In this document: positions 18,005 to 26,494 of the stretch, piece by piece | Position numbering within the stretch: the first letter of the stretch is position 1 | Layout: the number at the start of each line of letters is the position of its first letter | NCBI GenBank assembly: GCA_025934735.1 | Contig: JAICWP010000004.1 | Location: forward strand, 62,001 to 126,000 | DNA: 64,000 bases | DNA from: Terriglobales bacterium | GTDB lineage: Bacteria; Acidobacteriota; Terriglobia; Terriglobales; Acidobacteriaceae | Reading direction: 5' to 3' | The notes under the pieces: model-generated | What the model was told of the DNA's origin: nothing | What the model saw: only the letters and a program-made list of their open reading frames with translations | Database searches by the model: none | Program-made: the position numbers and the translations under genes

Positions 18005-18616
18005 ATGCTTTTCGAAGGCAAGGAGCGCAAGCAGAGGGAACAGGAGATGCAGCGCGCCGGGCGCTTGCCTCCGGGCCAGGCGCTCACCCTCAAGTGGCCG
18101 GTGCTGCACTACGGCTCGGTGCCACGGTTCGATGCCGCCACCTGGGATTTCCGCATCGCCGGGCTAATAGACACGCCTGTGCGCCTCAGTTGGGATGAGT
18201 TCAATCGCTTGCCCAAGGCGGGGATCACCAGCGACTTTCATTGCGTCACGCGCTGGAGCCGCTTCGACAATCACTGGGAAGGTGTTTTGTTTCGCGAGGT
18301 GATGAACCTGGTGAGGCTCAAGCCCGGAGTTGGATACGTTCTGGTGCACGCCGAGCAGGGCTACACGGCTAACGTGCCTTTGCCCGACCTGGACCGCGAC
18401 AACGTGCTCTTCGCCACCCACCATGACGGCCAGCCTCTGCCCGCCGAGCACGGATTCCCTTTGCGCCTGATCGTCCCCCATCTGTACGCCTGGAAATCGG
18501 TGAAATGGGTGCGGGGGATCGAATTTCTTGATCGCGATGCGGCTGGGTTTTGGGAGCGCAACGGCTACCACATGTACGGAGATCCGTGGAAAGAGCAAAG
18601 GTTTGATACAGATTGA
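18005..18616 (+). CDS. Sulfite-oxidase-like molybdopterin oxidoreductase
   Basis: A 203-residue single-domain protein of the sulfite oxidase / YedY fold. The molybdenum-coordinating Cys is C80 in SDFHCVTRWSR, the near-invariant signature of bacterial SOR-type enzymes, followed by the substrate-pocket blocks ATHHDGQPLPAEHGFP and RLIVPHLYAWKSVKWV. There is no twin-Arg signal, so unlike YedY/MsrP it is probably cytosolic. No haem partner is adjacent. The natural substrate is unknown. A TTGACA stands at 17959 but has no matching -10 box. Confidence 0.85.
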   Translation: MLFEGKERKQREQEMQRAGRLPPGQALTLKWPVLHYGSVPRFDAATWDFRIAGLIDTPVRLSWDEFNRLPKAGITSDFHCVTRWSRFDNHWEGVLFREVMNLVRLKPGVGYVLVHAEQGYTANVPLPDLDRDNVLFATHHDGQPLPAEHGFPLRLIVPHLYAWKSVKWVRGIEFLDRDAAGFWERNGYHMYGDPWKEQRFDTD

Positions 18617-18686
18617 ACAGAGTAGGCAGGCTCCCCGACTGGCAGCACTGATCCAATAGGGCTGACTCCCGAGTCCTGACTCCAGA

Positions 18687-19319
18687 CTATTTTTTCAGGA
18701 TCGGGTTATAGCCGTCGGCCACCAGCTTGGCGCGGGCCATTTCGGCATCTTTGATATCGCCGAAAGGTCCAACCTGCACGTGATAGAGGCGGTCATGCGG
18801 CTGGTTGGTGCCGATGAACACCTGATACGACTTTTTTTTCAGTGCGGAAAGCAACGCCTCGGCATCATCCTTCTTGCTCACCGCAGCCACCTGCACCAGG
18901 TAGCCGCCGTTATCGAGGGTGCCCACCAACGGCTGCGGCGCGACTCCGGCCGCGGTGGCGGCCGCCACGGGTGAGTCCGAACTATCCGCGGCAGCAGGCG
19001 CGGCCTGGGCATCGTTGTTGCTCTGTTTCACGGCCTGGTAGAACGTTAGATCGCCGGAGCTGGGCTTGGCCGCGGCGTTAGACTTCGCGGCCGTCTTAGC
19101 CTCAGTCTTCGCGGGCTGCTGATCTTCCGCACTCCCGGCCGCACGGCCTTTTCCCATCGAGTATCCCAGCCCAAAAAACAACGCGCAAATGCCCACCAGC
19201 CCAAAGAACAGGAGCAACATGCGCCCCGTGCCCAGGGTAATTTCGGTATCCTGCGAAGCCATACGACCCAGTTCTCCTGTCTCACTTGCCTGCTTTTTGT
19301 CCAGCCAGTAGGTGGTCAC
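18687..19319 (-). CDS. Membrane-anchored SPOR-domain protein
   Basis: A 210-residue protein with one membrane helix ([20 protein letters not shown], about residues 34-53), a low-complexity Ala/Ser/Lys linker, and a C-terminal SPOR domain ([45 protein letters not shown]). SPOR domains bind denuded septal peptidoglycan. The start GTG overlaps the TGA of the upstream slipin gene as GTGA, which suggests translational coupling; an internal ATG at 19262 is the alternative start. Confidence 0.8.
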   Translation of the reverse strand: MTTYWLDKKQASETGELGRMASQDTEITLGTGRMLLLFFGLVGICALFFGLGYSMGKGRAAGSAEDQQPAKTEAKTAAKSNAAAKPSSGDLTFYQAVKQSNNDAQAAPAAADSSDSPVAAATAAGVAPQPLVGTLDNGGYLVQVAAVSKKDDAEALLSALKKKSYQVFIGTNQPHDRLYHVQVGPFGDIKDAEMARAKLVADGYNPILKK

Positions 19320-20119
19320 GGTGTGTTGGTGGCAGGCGCTTTGGCCGTGCTGCCACCCCCTCCCGCTATCTTGGCCAGCACCTCATGCATGCCACTGAAT
19401 ACGTCTATCGGAACGGGGAAGACCACCGTGGTGTTCTTTTCCACGCCGATCTCGGTCAGGGTCTGCAGATAGCGCAACTGGACGCTGACCGGCTCCTCGG
19501 CCAGCAGCCGCGCGGCATCCACCAGGCGCTGCGCCGCGGAGAATTCGCCCTCGGCGTGAATGATCTTGGAACGTTTTTCGCGCTCTGCCTCGGCCTGCTT
19601 GGCCATGGCGCGCAGCATCGTCTCGGGCAGGTCCACCTGCTTCACTTCCACGTTGGCGACCTTCACGCCCCAGGGATCGGTGTGCTGGTCGAGAATGGTT
19701 TGCAGCCGCAGGTTGATTTTCTCGCGGTGGGCCAGCAGTTCGTCCAATTCCACTTCGCCCAGAACGGAGCGCAGCGTGGTCTGGGCAAATTGCGAAGTCT
19801 GGTAAACGTAGTTGGAAACTTCCACCACCGCCCGGCGCGGGTCAATGACGCGTAGAAAAATAACCGCATTCACTTTCAGAGTGACGTTGTCGCGGGTGAT
19901 GATGTCCTGCGGGGGAACCTCCAGGGCTTCCTGCCGCAGCGAGATGCGCACCATGCGGTCAATGGGCGCGAAAACCAGGATGACGCCCGGCCCCTTGGCG
20001 CGTTCGAAAAGGCGGCCGAGACGGAAAATTACTCCGCGCTCGTATTCAGTAAGAATTTTTATGGAGCTCAGTATGTACAAGGCCACGATGATGATGGCGA
20101 TCACCGGGAAGGAAATCAT
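19316..20119 (-). CDS. Slipin (SPFH / stomatin family) membrane protein
   Basis: A 267-residue SPFH protein. An N-terminal membrane hairpin ([15 protein letters not shown]) is followed by the band-7 domain: [50 protein letters not shown] and the [15 protein letters not shown] to [19 protein letters not shown] blocks. A coiled coil with [17 protein letters not shown] follows. SPFH proteins assemble into membrane cages that organise microdomains. GGAGG stands seven bases before the ATG. The partner nfeD gene lies upstream on the same strand, the classical arrangement, and the SPOR gene overlaps its stop codon. Confidence 0.9.
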   Translation of the reverse strand: MISFPVIAIIIVALYILSSIKILTEYERGVIFRLGRLFERAKGPGVILVFAPIDRMVRISLRQEALEVPPQDIITRDNVTLKVNAVIFLRVIDPRRAVVEVSNYVYQTSQFAQTTLRSVLGEVELDELLAHREKINLRLQTILDQHTDPWGVKVANVEVKQVDLPETMLRAMAKQAEAEREKRSKIIHAEGEFSAAQRLVDAARLLAEEPVSVQLRYLQTLTEIGVEKNTTVVFPVPIDVFSGMHEVLAKIAGGGGSTAKAPATNTP

Positions 20120-20385
20120 ATTTTGGCCTCCATTCGGCCAGGCCCGAGCTTATTGGCGCGGAGCTTCTACGCGGATTCTACAGCAAGCAGAGCGGCTTTC
20201 GTGATGTCGGAATGACGAAGACATTGCTTGGGAAGGTGCGGGCGGAGCTGCTTCAAGGTTGCACAGGGGTTCAAGGTTTCGACGGCAGCACGGCTGAGTG
20301 CCGCCAAAAAGATTACGGAGCGCCGTTGAACCACGACATCGCAAACCGCTGGTCGGAGGAACTTTGAAACCTCAATATTGAAGCT

Positions 20386-21708
20386 TTAGATTGACGCTGG
20401 CGCGCGCGACGGCTGAGTGCTCCCTACAGGCTCCACTTCCAGCCGCAGGCCGTCAATGCGCCTGACTACCACCGCCTGCCCGGCATCAACGGTGCCCGAG
20501 GCCACTGCGTCCCACAGTTCGCCATGGATGAACACTTTGCCCTCGGGGCTAAGCTGGGTGCGCGCGGTTCCAATTTCGCCCACCAATCCCTGCGCTCCGG
20601 TCACCACCTTGCCACGGCGCGCGCGCAGGGCAATGTCCATCAGGAACACCGTAATCAGCCCCAGGGGAATGCTCACGGCGAGCGCTGTGAGCAGATTCAC
20701 CCGCAGTTCGGGAATGGGCCCATCCACCAGCAGCAGCGCCCCCAGAGTAAGCAGGGCAATGCCTCCGATGCCCAGCACACCATGGGTGGCAAATTTGGCC
20801 TCCAGGGCGAACATTACAAAGCTGGCCAAAATCAGGACCAGGGCGGCATAGCGCGTGGGCAGCAGGTTGAGCGCGAAGGCGGCCAGCAGGATGAAAATGA
20901 CCCCAACCACACCCGGCACCACCGCCCCCGGATGGTTGAACTCGGCATAGAGCGCCAGGGCCCCAATCGCCAGCAGGATGAAGGCGATGTTTGGGTCCAT
21001 GATGTAGTTGAGGATGCGCTGCTTCAGCGTCATCTCAAAGGGCCGCATCGGCTTGCCGACCAGATCAAGCGTGACCGTCTGCCCGTTGAAGCGGTGGATA
21101 GGCTTGCCCTCGAGTTGTTTGAACAGGTCCTCCTGGCTCGAGGCCACGTAGTCAATCAGGTGCTTCGAAAGCGCCTCCCCGTCGGTCCAGCTCTTGGACT
21201 GCCGCACCGCGCTTTCCGCCACCTCCACATTGCGACCGCGCTTGGCCACAATAGAGCGCATCAGTGCCGCCGAGTCATTTTCCACCTTGGTCTTCATGAC
21301 GTCGTCCATCTTGCCTCCCATGAGGTTGACAGGATGGGCGGCGCCAGTATTCGTGCCCGGGGCCATGGCGGCCACGTCGGCGGATTCCAGGATGAAAAAA
21401 CCTGCAGAAGCGGCCCGGCTGCCGCTGGGGGCCACGTAGATGATGACGGGCACCGGGGAGGCTACGATTTTCTCGATTATGTGGCGGGTGGAGTCGGCCA
21501 GGCCACCCGGCGTGCTCAGCTGAATCAGCACCGCCTGGTCTTTCTCCTGATCCGCTTTCTTCAGGGCGCGGTCAATGAACTCATCGCTGATGGGCTGAAT
21601 GGTGTCGTTGAGGACAATCTTCAGCACCTGCGCGGACGCCGCCGAAGCGCAACACAACAGCAGGGCAGCGGCGCCAAGAAGGAATCGTTTTAGCCGGTAA
21701 CTGCTCAT
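20386..21708 (-). CDS. NfeD family protein (ClpP-class serine protease plus membrane and OB-fold domains)
   Basis: A 440-residue long-form NfeD. A signal peptide (LLGAAALLLCCASAASAQ) leads to a SppA/ClpP-like protease domain with STPGG, IVAPSGSRAASAGFFIL (Ser nucleophile in the AASAG turn) and GTNTGAAHPV. About four membrane helices follow (FILLAIGALALYAEF onward), then a C-terminal NfeD OB-fold (GLVGEIGTARTQLSPEGKVFIHGELWDA). NfeD proteases cleave stomatin-family partners, and the slipin gene is next (266 bp downstream). The ATG at 21708 begins a normal signal peptide; the frame continues upstream through a TPR-like remnant described separately. Confidence 0.88.
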   Translation of the reverse strand: MSSYRLKRFLLGAAALLLCCASAASAQVLKIVLNDTIQPISDEFIDRALKKADQEKDQAVLIQLSTPGGLADSTRHIIEKIVASPVPVIIYVAPSGSRAASAGFFILESADVAAMAPGTNTGAAHPVNLMGGKMDDVMKTKVENDSAALMRSIVAKRGRNVEVAESAVRQSKSWTDGEALSKHLIDYVASSQEDLFKQLEGKPIHRFNGQTVTLDLVGKPMRPFEMTLKQRILNYIMDPNIAFILLAIGALALYAEFNHPGAVVPGVVGVIFILLAAFALNLLPTRYAALVLILASFVMFALEAKFATHGVLGIGGIALLTLGALLLVDGPIPELRVNLLTALAVSIPLGLITVFLMDIALRARRGKVVTGAQGLVGEIGTARTQLSPEGKVFIHGELWDAVASGTVDAGQAVVVRRIDGLRLEVEPVGSTQPSRAPASI

Positions 21709-21831
21709 GGTTTTGCTGCGCTTGGCGGCAAAGTCTCCGTTTTGCCATCCAGTCTGCTTCAGGACCGCCGCCTCACCGTTGCCCGGAGCGAGTTGCAGTG
21801 CCCGGTTCAACAGTCCGGCAGCATCGTCCCT
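21709..21831 (-). pseudogene. TPR-like remnant in frame with, and upstream of, nfeD
   Basis: Between a TAG at 21832-21834 and the nfeD ATG, the same frame reads DDAAGLLNRALQLAPGNGEA, which looks like the end of a TPR helix pair. It has no start codon of its own that fits. It may be the eroded tail of a lost TPR gene. Confidence 0.35.
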
Positions 21832-22222
21832 CTATTCTCTCTCAAATTGAGGTGAACCAGGACCACATAAACTTAGGTACCTGCCCGCCAGCATGTGATT
21901 CACATCCATCCGCTCGGCGATACGGGACAGAGTGGCCTGCGAGGGATGAAGCACTTTCGGAAGCTTGCGAGACCACTCCAGCCCATGGGCCTTGGAGCGG
22001 GCTGCTGGGCAAAACTGGAAATGGCGCCAAAACAAGCCAGCAGCATGGTCCCAAGTACTAAGTAATGGAGTTTCAGTCTAGGAAATCGTCTCCATTTGCG
22101 TCTAGGGGCCGGAGTGACTACTCACCTTCTGCCAGGCAGGCAAAACTGGCGGCAAACCCGCCGCACAGAACCGGGGTCTAACGAGGACATAACCACAACA
22201 GCTCTCGCATCGGAGGATACAC
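21832..22222. other. Gene-free stretch between nfeD and the LPQTA protein
   Basis: No frame on either strand has coding character. A small hairpin GGCGG-CAAAC-CCGCC lies at 22148-22162, about 60 bp before the start at 22223, and two copies of GTCTAGG occur around 22075 and 22101. No confident promoter was found. Confidence 0.4.
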
Positions 22223-22549
22223 ATGAAAAAGCTACTTTTCCTGCTGGCAGTGATGCTGATTGCAGTCGGCATCTCTGTGGCGCAGACAGACCAGAACAAC
22301 CCAAATTCCAATAGCGCGAATTCCCCCACCGCCACTCAGAGCACGCCGAGCGCGCAGGGGAACGCCACCACTCCCGACCAGGGAACCGCAACCACAGACC
22401 AGAGCACTACCACCACGACCACGCACCGCCACCACAAGGGTGCGGCCAATGGCAATCTGCCGCAGACAGCTTCGCCGCTGCCGCTGCTGGGGTTGTTGGG
22501 CATGGGCTCGCTGGCGGCTGGTATCGCTACGCGCAAGAAAAAGCGGTAA
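22223..22549 (+). CDS. Small secreted protein with LPQTA-hydrophobic-basic C-terminal tail
   Basis: A 108-residue protein. A signal peptide (KKLLFLLAVMLIAVGISVAQ) is followed by a Thr/Ser/Asn/Gln-rich disordered middle (about 22-75, with a TTTTTT run and a HRHH cluster). The tail has LPQTA at 79-83, a hydrophobic helix at 85-102 and RKKKR at 104-108. This order is that of a sortase or exosortase sorting signal, although the organism type has an outer membrane and the final G of LPxTG is replaced by A. GGAGG precedes the ATG. A hairpin terminator follows directly, so it is likely a single-gene unit. Confidence 0.75.
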   Translation: MKKLLFLLAVMLIAVGISVAQTDQNNPNSNSANSPTATQSTPSAQGNATTPDQGTATTDQSTTTTTTHRHHKGAANGNLPQTASPLPLLGLLGMGSLAAGIATRKKKR

Positions 22550-22570
22550 CCGAACTCAGGCACGGACCAG

Positions 22571-22615
22571 GGGCGGCCGCCAGCAAATGGCGTCGCCGCC
22601 CTTGGAGTTGTTTTT
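22571..22615 (+). terminator. Hairpin terminator after the LPQTA protein
   Basis: Stem GGGCGGC+CGCCA, loop GCAAA, TGGCG+TC bulge+GCCGCCC, then TTGGAGTTGTTTTT. It starts 22 bp after the stop codon. Confidence 0.65.
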
Positions 22616-22726
22616 CCGCCGATAGTCCATCCAGTGACATCGGTGTGGGCGAACACCGCACACAAACATCCAAGTGCTGCTCAGACAGCATCTTACTTGT
22701 AACGAGAATGTCCCACTGCGGGCAAC

Positions 22727-22755
22727 TTGCCTTCAAGGTTCTACATACATATAAT
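22727..22755 (+). promoter_or_regulatory. Sigma-70-type promoter TTGCCT-N17-TATAAT
   Basis: A perfect -10 box at 22750-22755 and a 4/6 -35 box at 22727-22732 with optimal 17-bp spacing. The predicted transcript would start near 22762 and carry a leader of about 170 bases before the TPR gene at 22935. Confidence 0.7.
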
Positions 22756-22825
22756 CCGGCTCTCTGTGTAAATGCCTGCAGCAGACTGGCTGAAACACGT
22801 GGCACGGAATGGAGTTATTTCCTTT

Positions 22826-22897
22826 CTGCGCCGCCGGCGACAAGCATAGGGCGCAAACCGGAGGCTTGGGGACGCGGTTTGCGTGCCTGGGCGGCAG
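22826..22897 (+). ncRNA. Structured 5' leader of the TPR gene (unknown class)
   Basis: Outer stem CTG-(CG bulge)-CCGCC at 22826-22835 pairs with GGCGG-CAG at 22890-22897. An asymmetric internal loop (22836-22851 and 22884-22889) leads to a perfect 9-bp hairpin CGCAAACCG / CGGTTTGCG at 22852-22883 with a 14-base loop. It lies between a good promoter and the ribosome binding site at 22922. I could not match it to a riboswitch class. Confidence 0.45.
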
Positions 22898-22934
22898 TCA
22901 CCCCTACTTTCCCGAGAATCTCAAGGAGCATGGA

Positions 22935-24329
22935 ATGAAAAAAACGCTATTCGGCATTGTGCTGGTACTAGTTGCGGTCGCAGTGGCGGAAACCGCTTCG
23001 GCGCTGCAGGCGCAACCGGCGCCCGCGCAACAGCCTGCCGCTGCCGGCCAGGCCGCCCCGCAAGCGCCTCAGCAGAAGAAGGAAATCAAAGATCCGGCGG
23101 AATACAACGCCTACGTGGGCGCGGTGCAGCAGTCTAACCCGCAGGCCAAGGCCAGCGCGCTGGAGTCGTTCCTGCAGCAGTATCCCAACAGCGTGATGAA
23201 GACGGACGCCCTGGAACTGCTGATGGCAACGTACGAGCAGGCCGGCAACACCGCCAAGATGCAGGAGACGGCTGACCACCTGTTGCAGACCGATCCCAAC
23301 AATCTGCGCGCATTGGCGTTGCAGGCCTACAGCCACCGGCGCCAAGCAGAGGCCAACCAGAATCCGCAGCAGAACCTCACCGCCGCCGCGCAGTATGGGC
23401 AAAAGGGATTGCAGGTGCTCGCGTCAGCTCCCAAGCCGGAGGGCATGTCCGACGCCGACTGGACCAAGCTGAAGGATCAGACCAGCGGTATCTTCAACGG
23501 AGCCGTAGGTTTGGCCGCGCTGCAGAACAAAGATTACAAGAGCGCCATGGAGCATTTGCGCGCCGCCGTGAACCAAAATCCAAACAATCTGACTGACGTT
23601 TATCCGCTCGCTCTGGCCTACTACTCCGCTGGCAATCCGCCCAAGACGGCGACACCGCCGCCCGCCGATCCCAACAATCCGCCGCCGCCTGACCCCGCCG
23701 TGGTGGACGCCAATGTGCAGGGACTGTTCTTTATTGCGCGCGCCGCGAACCTGGCTGGGGGCACGGCTGGGCAAGCGCAGATCGCCGACTTCGGCAAGAA
23801 GTGGTTCACGAAATTCCACGGCTCAGACCAGGGCTGGGATCAGTTGATGGCAACGGCCAAGACGGAAACGCTACCGCCCCAGGGATTTACCGTTGCCGCC
23901 GCTCCGCCCCCTCCCACTCCGGCCAAGCAGGCGGAAGACCTTGTAAACTCCAAACCCATCAAGGAAATGTCCTTTGCGGAGTGGCAATTGGTGCTGTCTT
24001 CGGGCAATCAGGCCGCGGCTGACAAGGTGTGGAGCGCCATTAAGGGCGTGCCTCTGCAGATTGAAGGCACGGTCATCAGCGCCACCGCACGGCAGTTGCA
24101 GATTGCGGCTACGGTGGACGACATTGATGCCAAGAAGCCGGACATCACCCTGAACATGCTGTCCTCCATTCCGCTGCGGTTGATTCCTAAGGTGGGCGCC
24201 AGCGTCCCCTTCGAAGGCACCCCCGTTTCCTACGAGGCTAAGCCTTTCATGATGGTGATGGAAAAGGGCGCGCTGCTGACAGTGAGGAAGCCGACTCCCA
24301 CCCGCCGGCGCCGTCCTCGGGGCCGCTAG
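22935..24329 (+). CDS. Secreted TPR protein with proline-rich linkers
   Basis: A 464-residue protein. A signal peptide (TLFGIVLVLVAVAVAETASA) is followed by a Gln/Pro/Ala-rich stretch, a TPR-like helical region (about 45-300, for example LESFLQQYPNSVMKTDALEL and DYKSAMEHLRAAVNQNPNN), a Pro-rich insert (ATPPPADPNNPPPPDP) and a C-terminal beta-rich domain beginning QIEGTVISATARQLQIAA. AAGGAG lies six bases before the ATG; the frame is open 42 codons upstream but those codons fall within the structured leader. Probably a periplasmic or outer-membrane assembly protein; no specific function assigned. Confidence 0.75.
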   Translation: MKKTLFGIVLVLVAVAVAETASALQAQPAPAQQPAAAGQAAPQAPQQKKEIKDPAEYNAYVGAVQQSNPQAKASALESFLQQYPNSVMKTDALELLMATYEQAGNTAKMQETADHLLQTDPNNLRALALQAYSHRRQAEANQNPQQNLTAAAQYGQKGLQVLASAPKPEGMSDADWTKLKDQTSGIFNGAVGLAALQNKDYKSAMEHLRAAVNQNPNNLTDVYPLALAYYSAGNPPKTATPPPADPNNPPPPDPAVVDANVQGLFFIARAANLAGGTAGQAQIADFGKKWFTKFHGSDQGWDQLMATAKTETLPPQGFTVAAAPPPPTPAKQAEDLVNSKPIKEMSFAEWQLVLSSGNQAAADKVWSAIKGVPLQIEGTVISATARQLQIAATVDDIDAKKPDITLNMLSSIPLRLIPKVGASVPFEGTPVSYEAKPFMMVMEKGALLTVRKPTPTRRRRPRGR

Positions 24330-24355
24330 GCGAAAAGCAAGGAAAGAAAAACAGA

Positions 24356-24387
24356 CAGGGCAGCCGCGCCGGCTGCCCTGTTGTTTT
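24356..24387. terminator. Strong hairpin terminator between convergent genes
   Basis: A 10-bp stem CAGGGCAGCC / GGCTGCCCTG with a GCGCC loop, followed by TTGTTTT. A run of A's (GAAAGAAAAA) on the left side could let it also stop transcripts from the minus strand, so it may be bidirectional. Confidence 0.85.
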
Positions 24388-24419
24388 GCGCTATAAACAG
24401 GGAAGGAATGCCGCCGCGC

Positions 24420-24698
24420 TCAACGCGCGGCTTTCTTCTCCAGTGTGAGAGGACGGGCGCTGCGCGGCGGACGACGGCCGCCGTCCCGCAGTCCGCGGAT
24501 GTCAATCCTGAGCTCCTGGATGGTGCGGCTAAGAGTATTGCGGTGCATGCCCAACTGGCGAGCTGCCCGGCACTGGTTGCCGTGGTTCTCCTGCAGCACG
24601 GTGAGGATGAATCGTTTTTTGAATTCGCGAACGGCCTCGGAATAAAGAATGCCGCTCTTGTACATTTGCGTAATCAATGCTTCAAGCTGATCCTTCAC
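24420..24698 (-). CDS. Fis-type helix-turn-helix DNA-binding protein
   Basis: A 92-residue protein with the HTH_8/Fis core: EAVREFKKRFILTVLQENHG followed by NQCRAARQLGMHRNTLSRTI. This matches the C-terminal DNA-binding domain of NtrC-type activators, but here it stands alone as in Fis. A basic tail (RRPPRSARP, EKKAAR) could add non-specific DNA contact. The start is GTG with GGGAG upstream. It lies 51 bp downstream of cvpA and is probably the last gene of a purC-cvpA-fis-like operon. Confidence 0.8.
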   Translation of the reverse strand: MKDQLEALITQMYKSGILYSEAVREFKKRFILTVLQENHGNQCRAARQLGMHRNTLSRTIQELRIDIRGLRDGGRRPPRSARPLTLEKKAAR

Positions 24699-24749
24699 GG
24701 CAACTCCCTTTCGTGTTGAAAGGCTGGAACTTATGAATAGTCTGGAAAC

Positions 24750-25313
24750 CTACTTCGGTTGCGTAGAAGCCGGTAAAGAAACCTGAGCCGGACCGCCGGG
24801 CTGCGCCAAACCGCGCAATCCGTCCATCCCTTGCTGAAAACGAGCCCGCACTGCCGTGGGCGCCACCCAGGACGCTCCCCGGGCCACGACCAGAAAATAG
24901 GGGCCCAGGGCGGAGCCGGCCAGCAAGCGTGCGCCCGGTGTAAACGAAGCCACCGCCAGCACTAGCACGGCCACCACCATTACACCCCGCAACAGCCCGA
25001 AGGCGGCTCCAAGAAGGCGGTCAAACCAGCGCAGGCCCACCTCTTTCATGGCCCAACGCGTAATCCGGCCCACCATGCTCGCCAAAACCACCACCGCAAT
25101 AAAGATCAGCAGGAAGCCACCTATTTCCGCCACCCACTGGGCTCGAGTGTAAGGCGAAAACCAGCCGGCCACTCGTGCATATTCCCAGGCGGCGAGCAAA
25201 TAACCGACCACCACTCCCGCCAGGGAAAATATCTCGTAAAAGAACCCTTCTTTGGCGGCCAGCGCCATGGACAGCACCACCGCCACCACGATTACCCAAT
25301 CAAGCCCGGTCAT
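24750..25313 (-). CDS. CvpA family membrane protein
   Basis: A 187-residue inner-membrane protein with four membrane segments and the CvpA opening TGLDWVIVVAVVLSMALAAK-x-G. The family member in E. coli is needed for colicin V export and its gene is linked to purF; its function in envelope homeostasis is not settled. Here the gene follows purC by 17 bp, so linkage to purine synthesis is preserved with a different pur gene. The segment ALKEVGLRW-type loop (MKEVGLRWFDRLLGAAFGL) is the most conserved part. Confidence 0.85.
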   Translation of the reverse strand: MTGLDWVIVVAVVLSMALAAKEGFFYEIFSLAGVVVGYLLAAWEYARVAGWFSPYTRAQWVAEIGGFLLIFIAVVVLASMVGRITRWAMKEVGLRWFDRLLGAAFGLLRGVMVVAVLVLAVASFTPGARLLAGSALGPYFLVVARGASWVAPTAVRARFQQGMDGLRGLAQPGGPAQVSLPASTQPK

Positions 25314-25330
25314 GAGTTCGCACGCACCGC

Positions 25331-26242
25331 CTAAATACTCAGCTCGCGCCCGGTCAGGCGGCGATACGCCTCCAGATACTTTTCGCTGGTCTTCAGCGCC
25401 ACCTCCGCCGGCAGGGCCGGGGCTGGGGGCTGCTTGTTCCAGCGAATCTCTTCCAGGTAATCGCGCACATACTGTTTGTCAAACGAATCCTGAGCTTTTC
25501 CAGGTTGATAACTGTCGGCCGGCCAGAAGCGGGAAGAGTCCGGGGTCAGCACCTCGTCGGCCAGGACCAACCCGCCGGCGGTGCGCCCGAATTCGAACTT
25601 GGTGTCGGCAATGATGATACCGCGCTGGCGCGCATAATCCGCGGCGGTCTGGTAAATCTTGAGGCTCAGGTCGCGCAATTCGCGGCTCAGCGCCGGACCC
25701 GCCTGCTGCGCCATGCGCTCGAAGGAAATGTTCTCGTCGTGGCCGCTAAGCGCCTTGGTGGCGGGGGTGAAGATGGGCTCCGGCAGTTGGTCGGACTCGC
25801 GCAGTCCCTTGGGCAGGGAAATGCCGCAAACGCTGCCCGCTTGCTTGTATTCCTTCCAGGCAGAACCTGAGATGTAGCCGCGCACCACGCATTCGATGGC
25901 CACCATGTCGGCGCGCACCACCAGCATGGAACGGCCGCGCAACTGCTCCTTGTAGGGGTGGAGCACCGCCGGGTAGCGCTCCACGTCTGCCGTCACCAGG
26001 TGGTTGGGGATAATGTCGCGCAGCAGGTCGAACCAGAACAAGGAAAGCTGGGTCAGGACCTTGCCCTTGTTGGGAATGCCGGTGGCCAGCACGTAGTCAA
26101 AGGCGGAGATGCGGTCGGTGGCTATAAACAGCAGGTGCTCGTTGTCTACCCGGTAAACATCCCGTACCTTGCCGCTGGCGTACAGTTCGAGTTCGGGTAT
26201 GTCGGTCCGGAGAAGGACGGTATCGAGGAGTTGGGGAGTCAT
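25331..26242 (-). CDS. purC: Phosphoribosylaminoimidazole-succinocarboxamide synthase
   Basis: A 303-residue SAICAR synthase, the ATP-dependent step joining CAIR and aspartate in purine synthesis. It has the ATP-site opening SGKVRDVYRV, LFIATDRISAFDYVL, the signature VVRGYISGSAWKEYKQ, and DTKFEFGR near residue 210. The length is that of the longer, yeast-like form (about 300) rather than the 240-residue E. coli form. A near-consensus promoter lies 33 bp upstream, and cvpA and the Fis-like gene follow on the same strand. Confidence 0.95.
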   Translation of the reverse strand: MTPQLLDTVLLRTDIPELELYASGKVRDVYRVDNEHLLFIATDRISAFDYVLATGIPNKGKVLTQLSLFWFDLLRDIIPNHLVTADVERYPAVLHPYKEQLRGRSMLVVRADMVAIECVVRGYISGSAWKEYKQAGSVCGISLPKGLRESDQLPEPIFTPATKALSGHDENISFERMAQQAGPALSRELRDLSLKIYQTAADYARQRGIIIADTKFEFGRTAGGLVLADEVLTPDSSRFWPADSYQPGKAQDSFDKQYVRDYLEEIRWNKQPPAPALPAEVALKTSEKYLEAYRRLTGRELSI

Positions 26243-26274
26243 GCAATCATTTTAGCCGTTAAGAAACGTCGCGT

Positions 26275-26302
26275 ATTCTAGCCGCCCAGATTTTTTTGTC
26301 AA
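26275..26302 (-). promoter_or_regulatory. Sigma-70 promoter TTGACA-N16-TAGAAT for purC-cvpA
   Basis: On the minus strand a perfect -35 box (26297-26302) and a 5/6 -10 box (26275-26280) stand 16 bp apart. The predicted start of transcription near 26268 gives a leader of about 26 bases, too short for a riboswitch. No PurR-like dyad was noticed. Confidence 0.75.
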
Positions 26303-26494
26303 CCGGGCTGGCGCCTGAGGACTAAGCCAGAGTTGCGCCACTCGGCGAAAAAGAGTTGACAAGCGGAGGGTTTCTGGCAACTGGCTTCAGTAGCGGTATT
26401 CCGGGGAGTTGAATGTGGAAAAAATGTGACGCAGCGGAAGCGTTCGCTCCCGCCCCGGACGACATATCGGTCTACGACATACTTGCCGGGCCCC

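Noticed and set aside
22457-22549. PEP-CTERM sorting signal
   Set aside because: The tail lacks the Pro-Glu-Pro motif; LPQTA is closer to an LPxTG-type signal.
22836-22900. Possible c-di-GMP-I (GEMM) riboswitch, because of AGGGC..AAACC followed by GGGACGC-like words
   Set aside because: The first helix with GNRA tetraloop and the tetraloop-receptor helix of GEMM are absent, and the same bases form a better perfect 9-bp hairpin.
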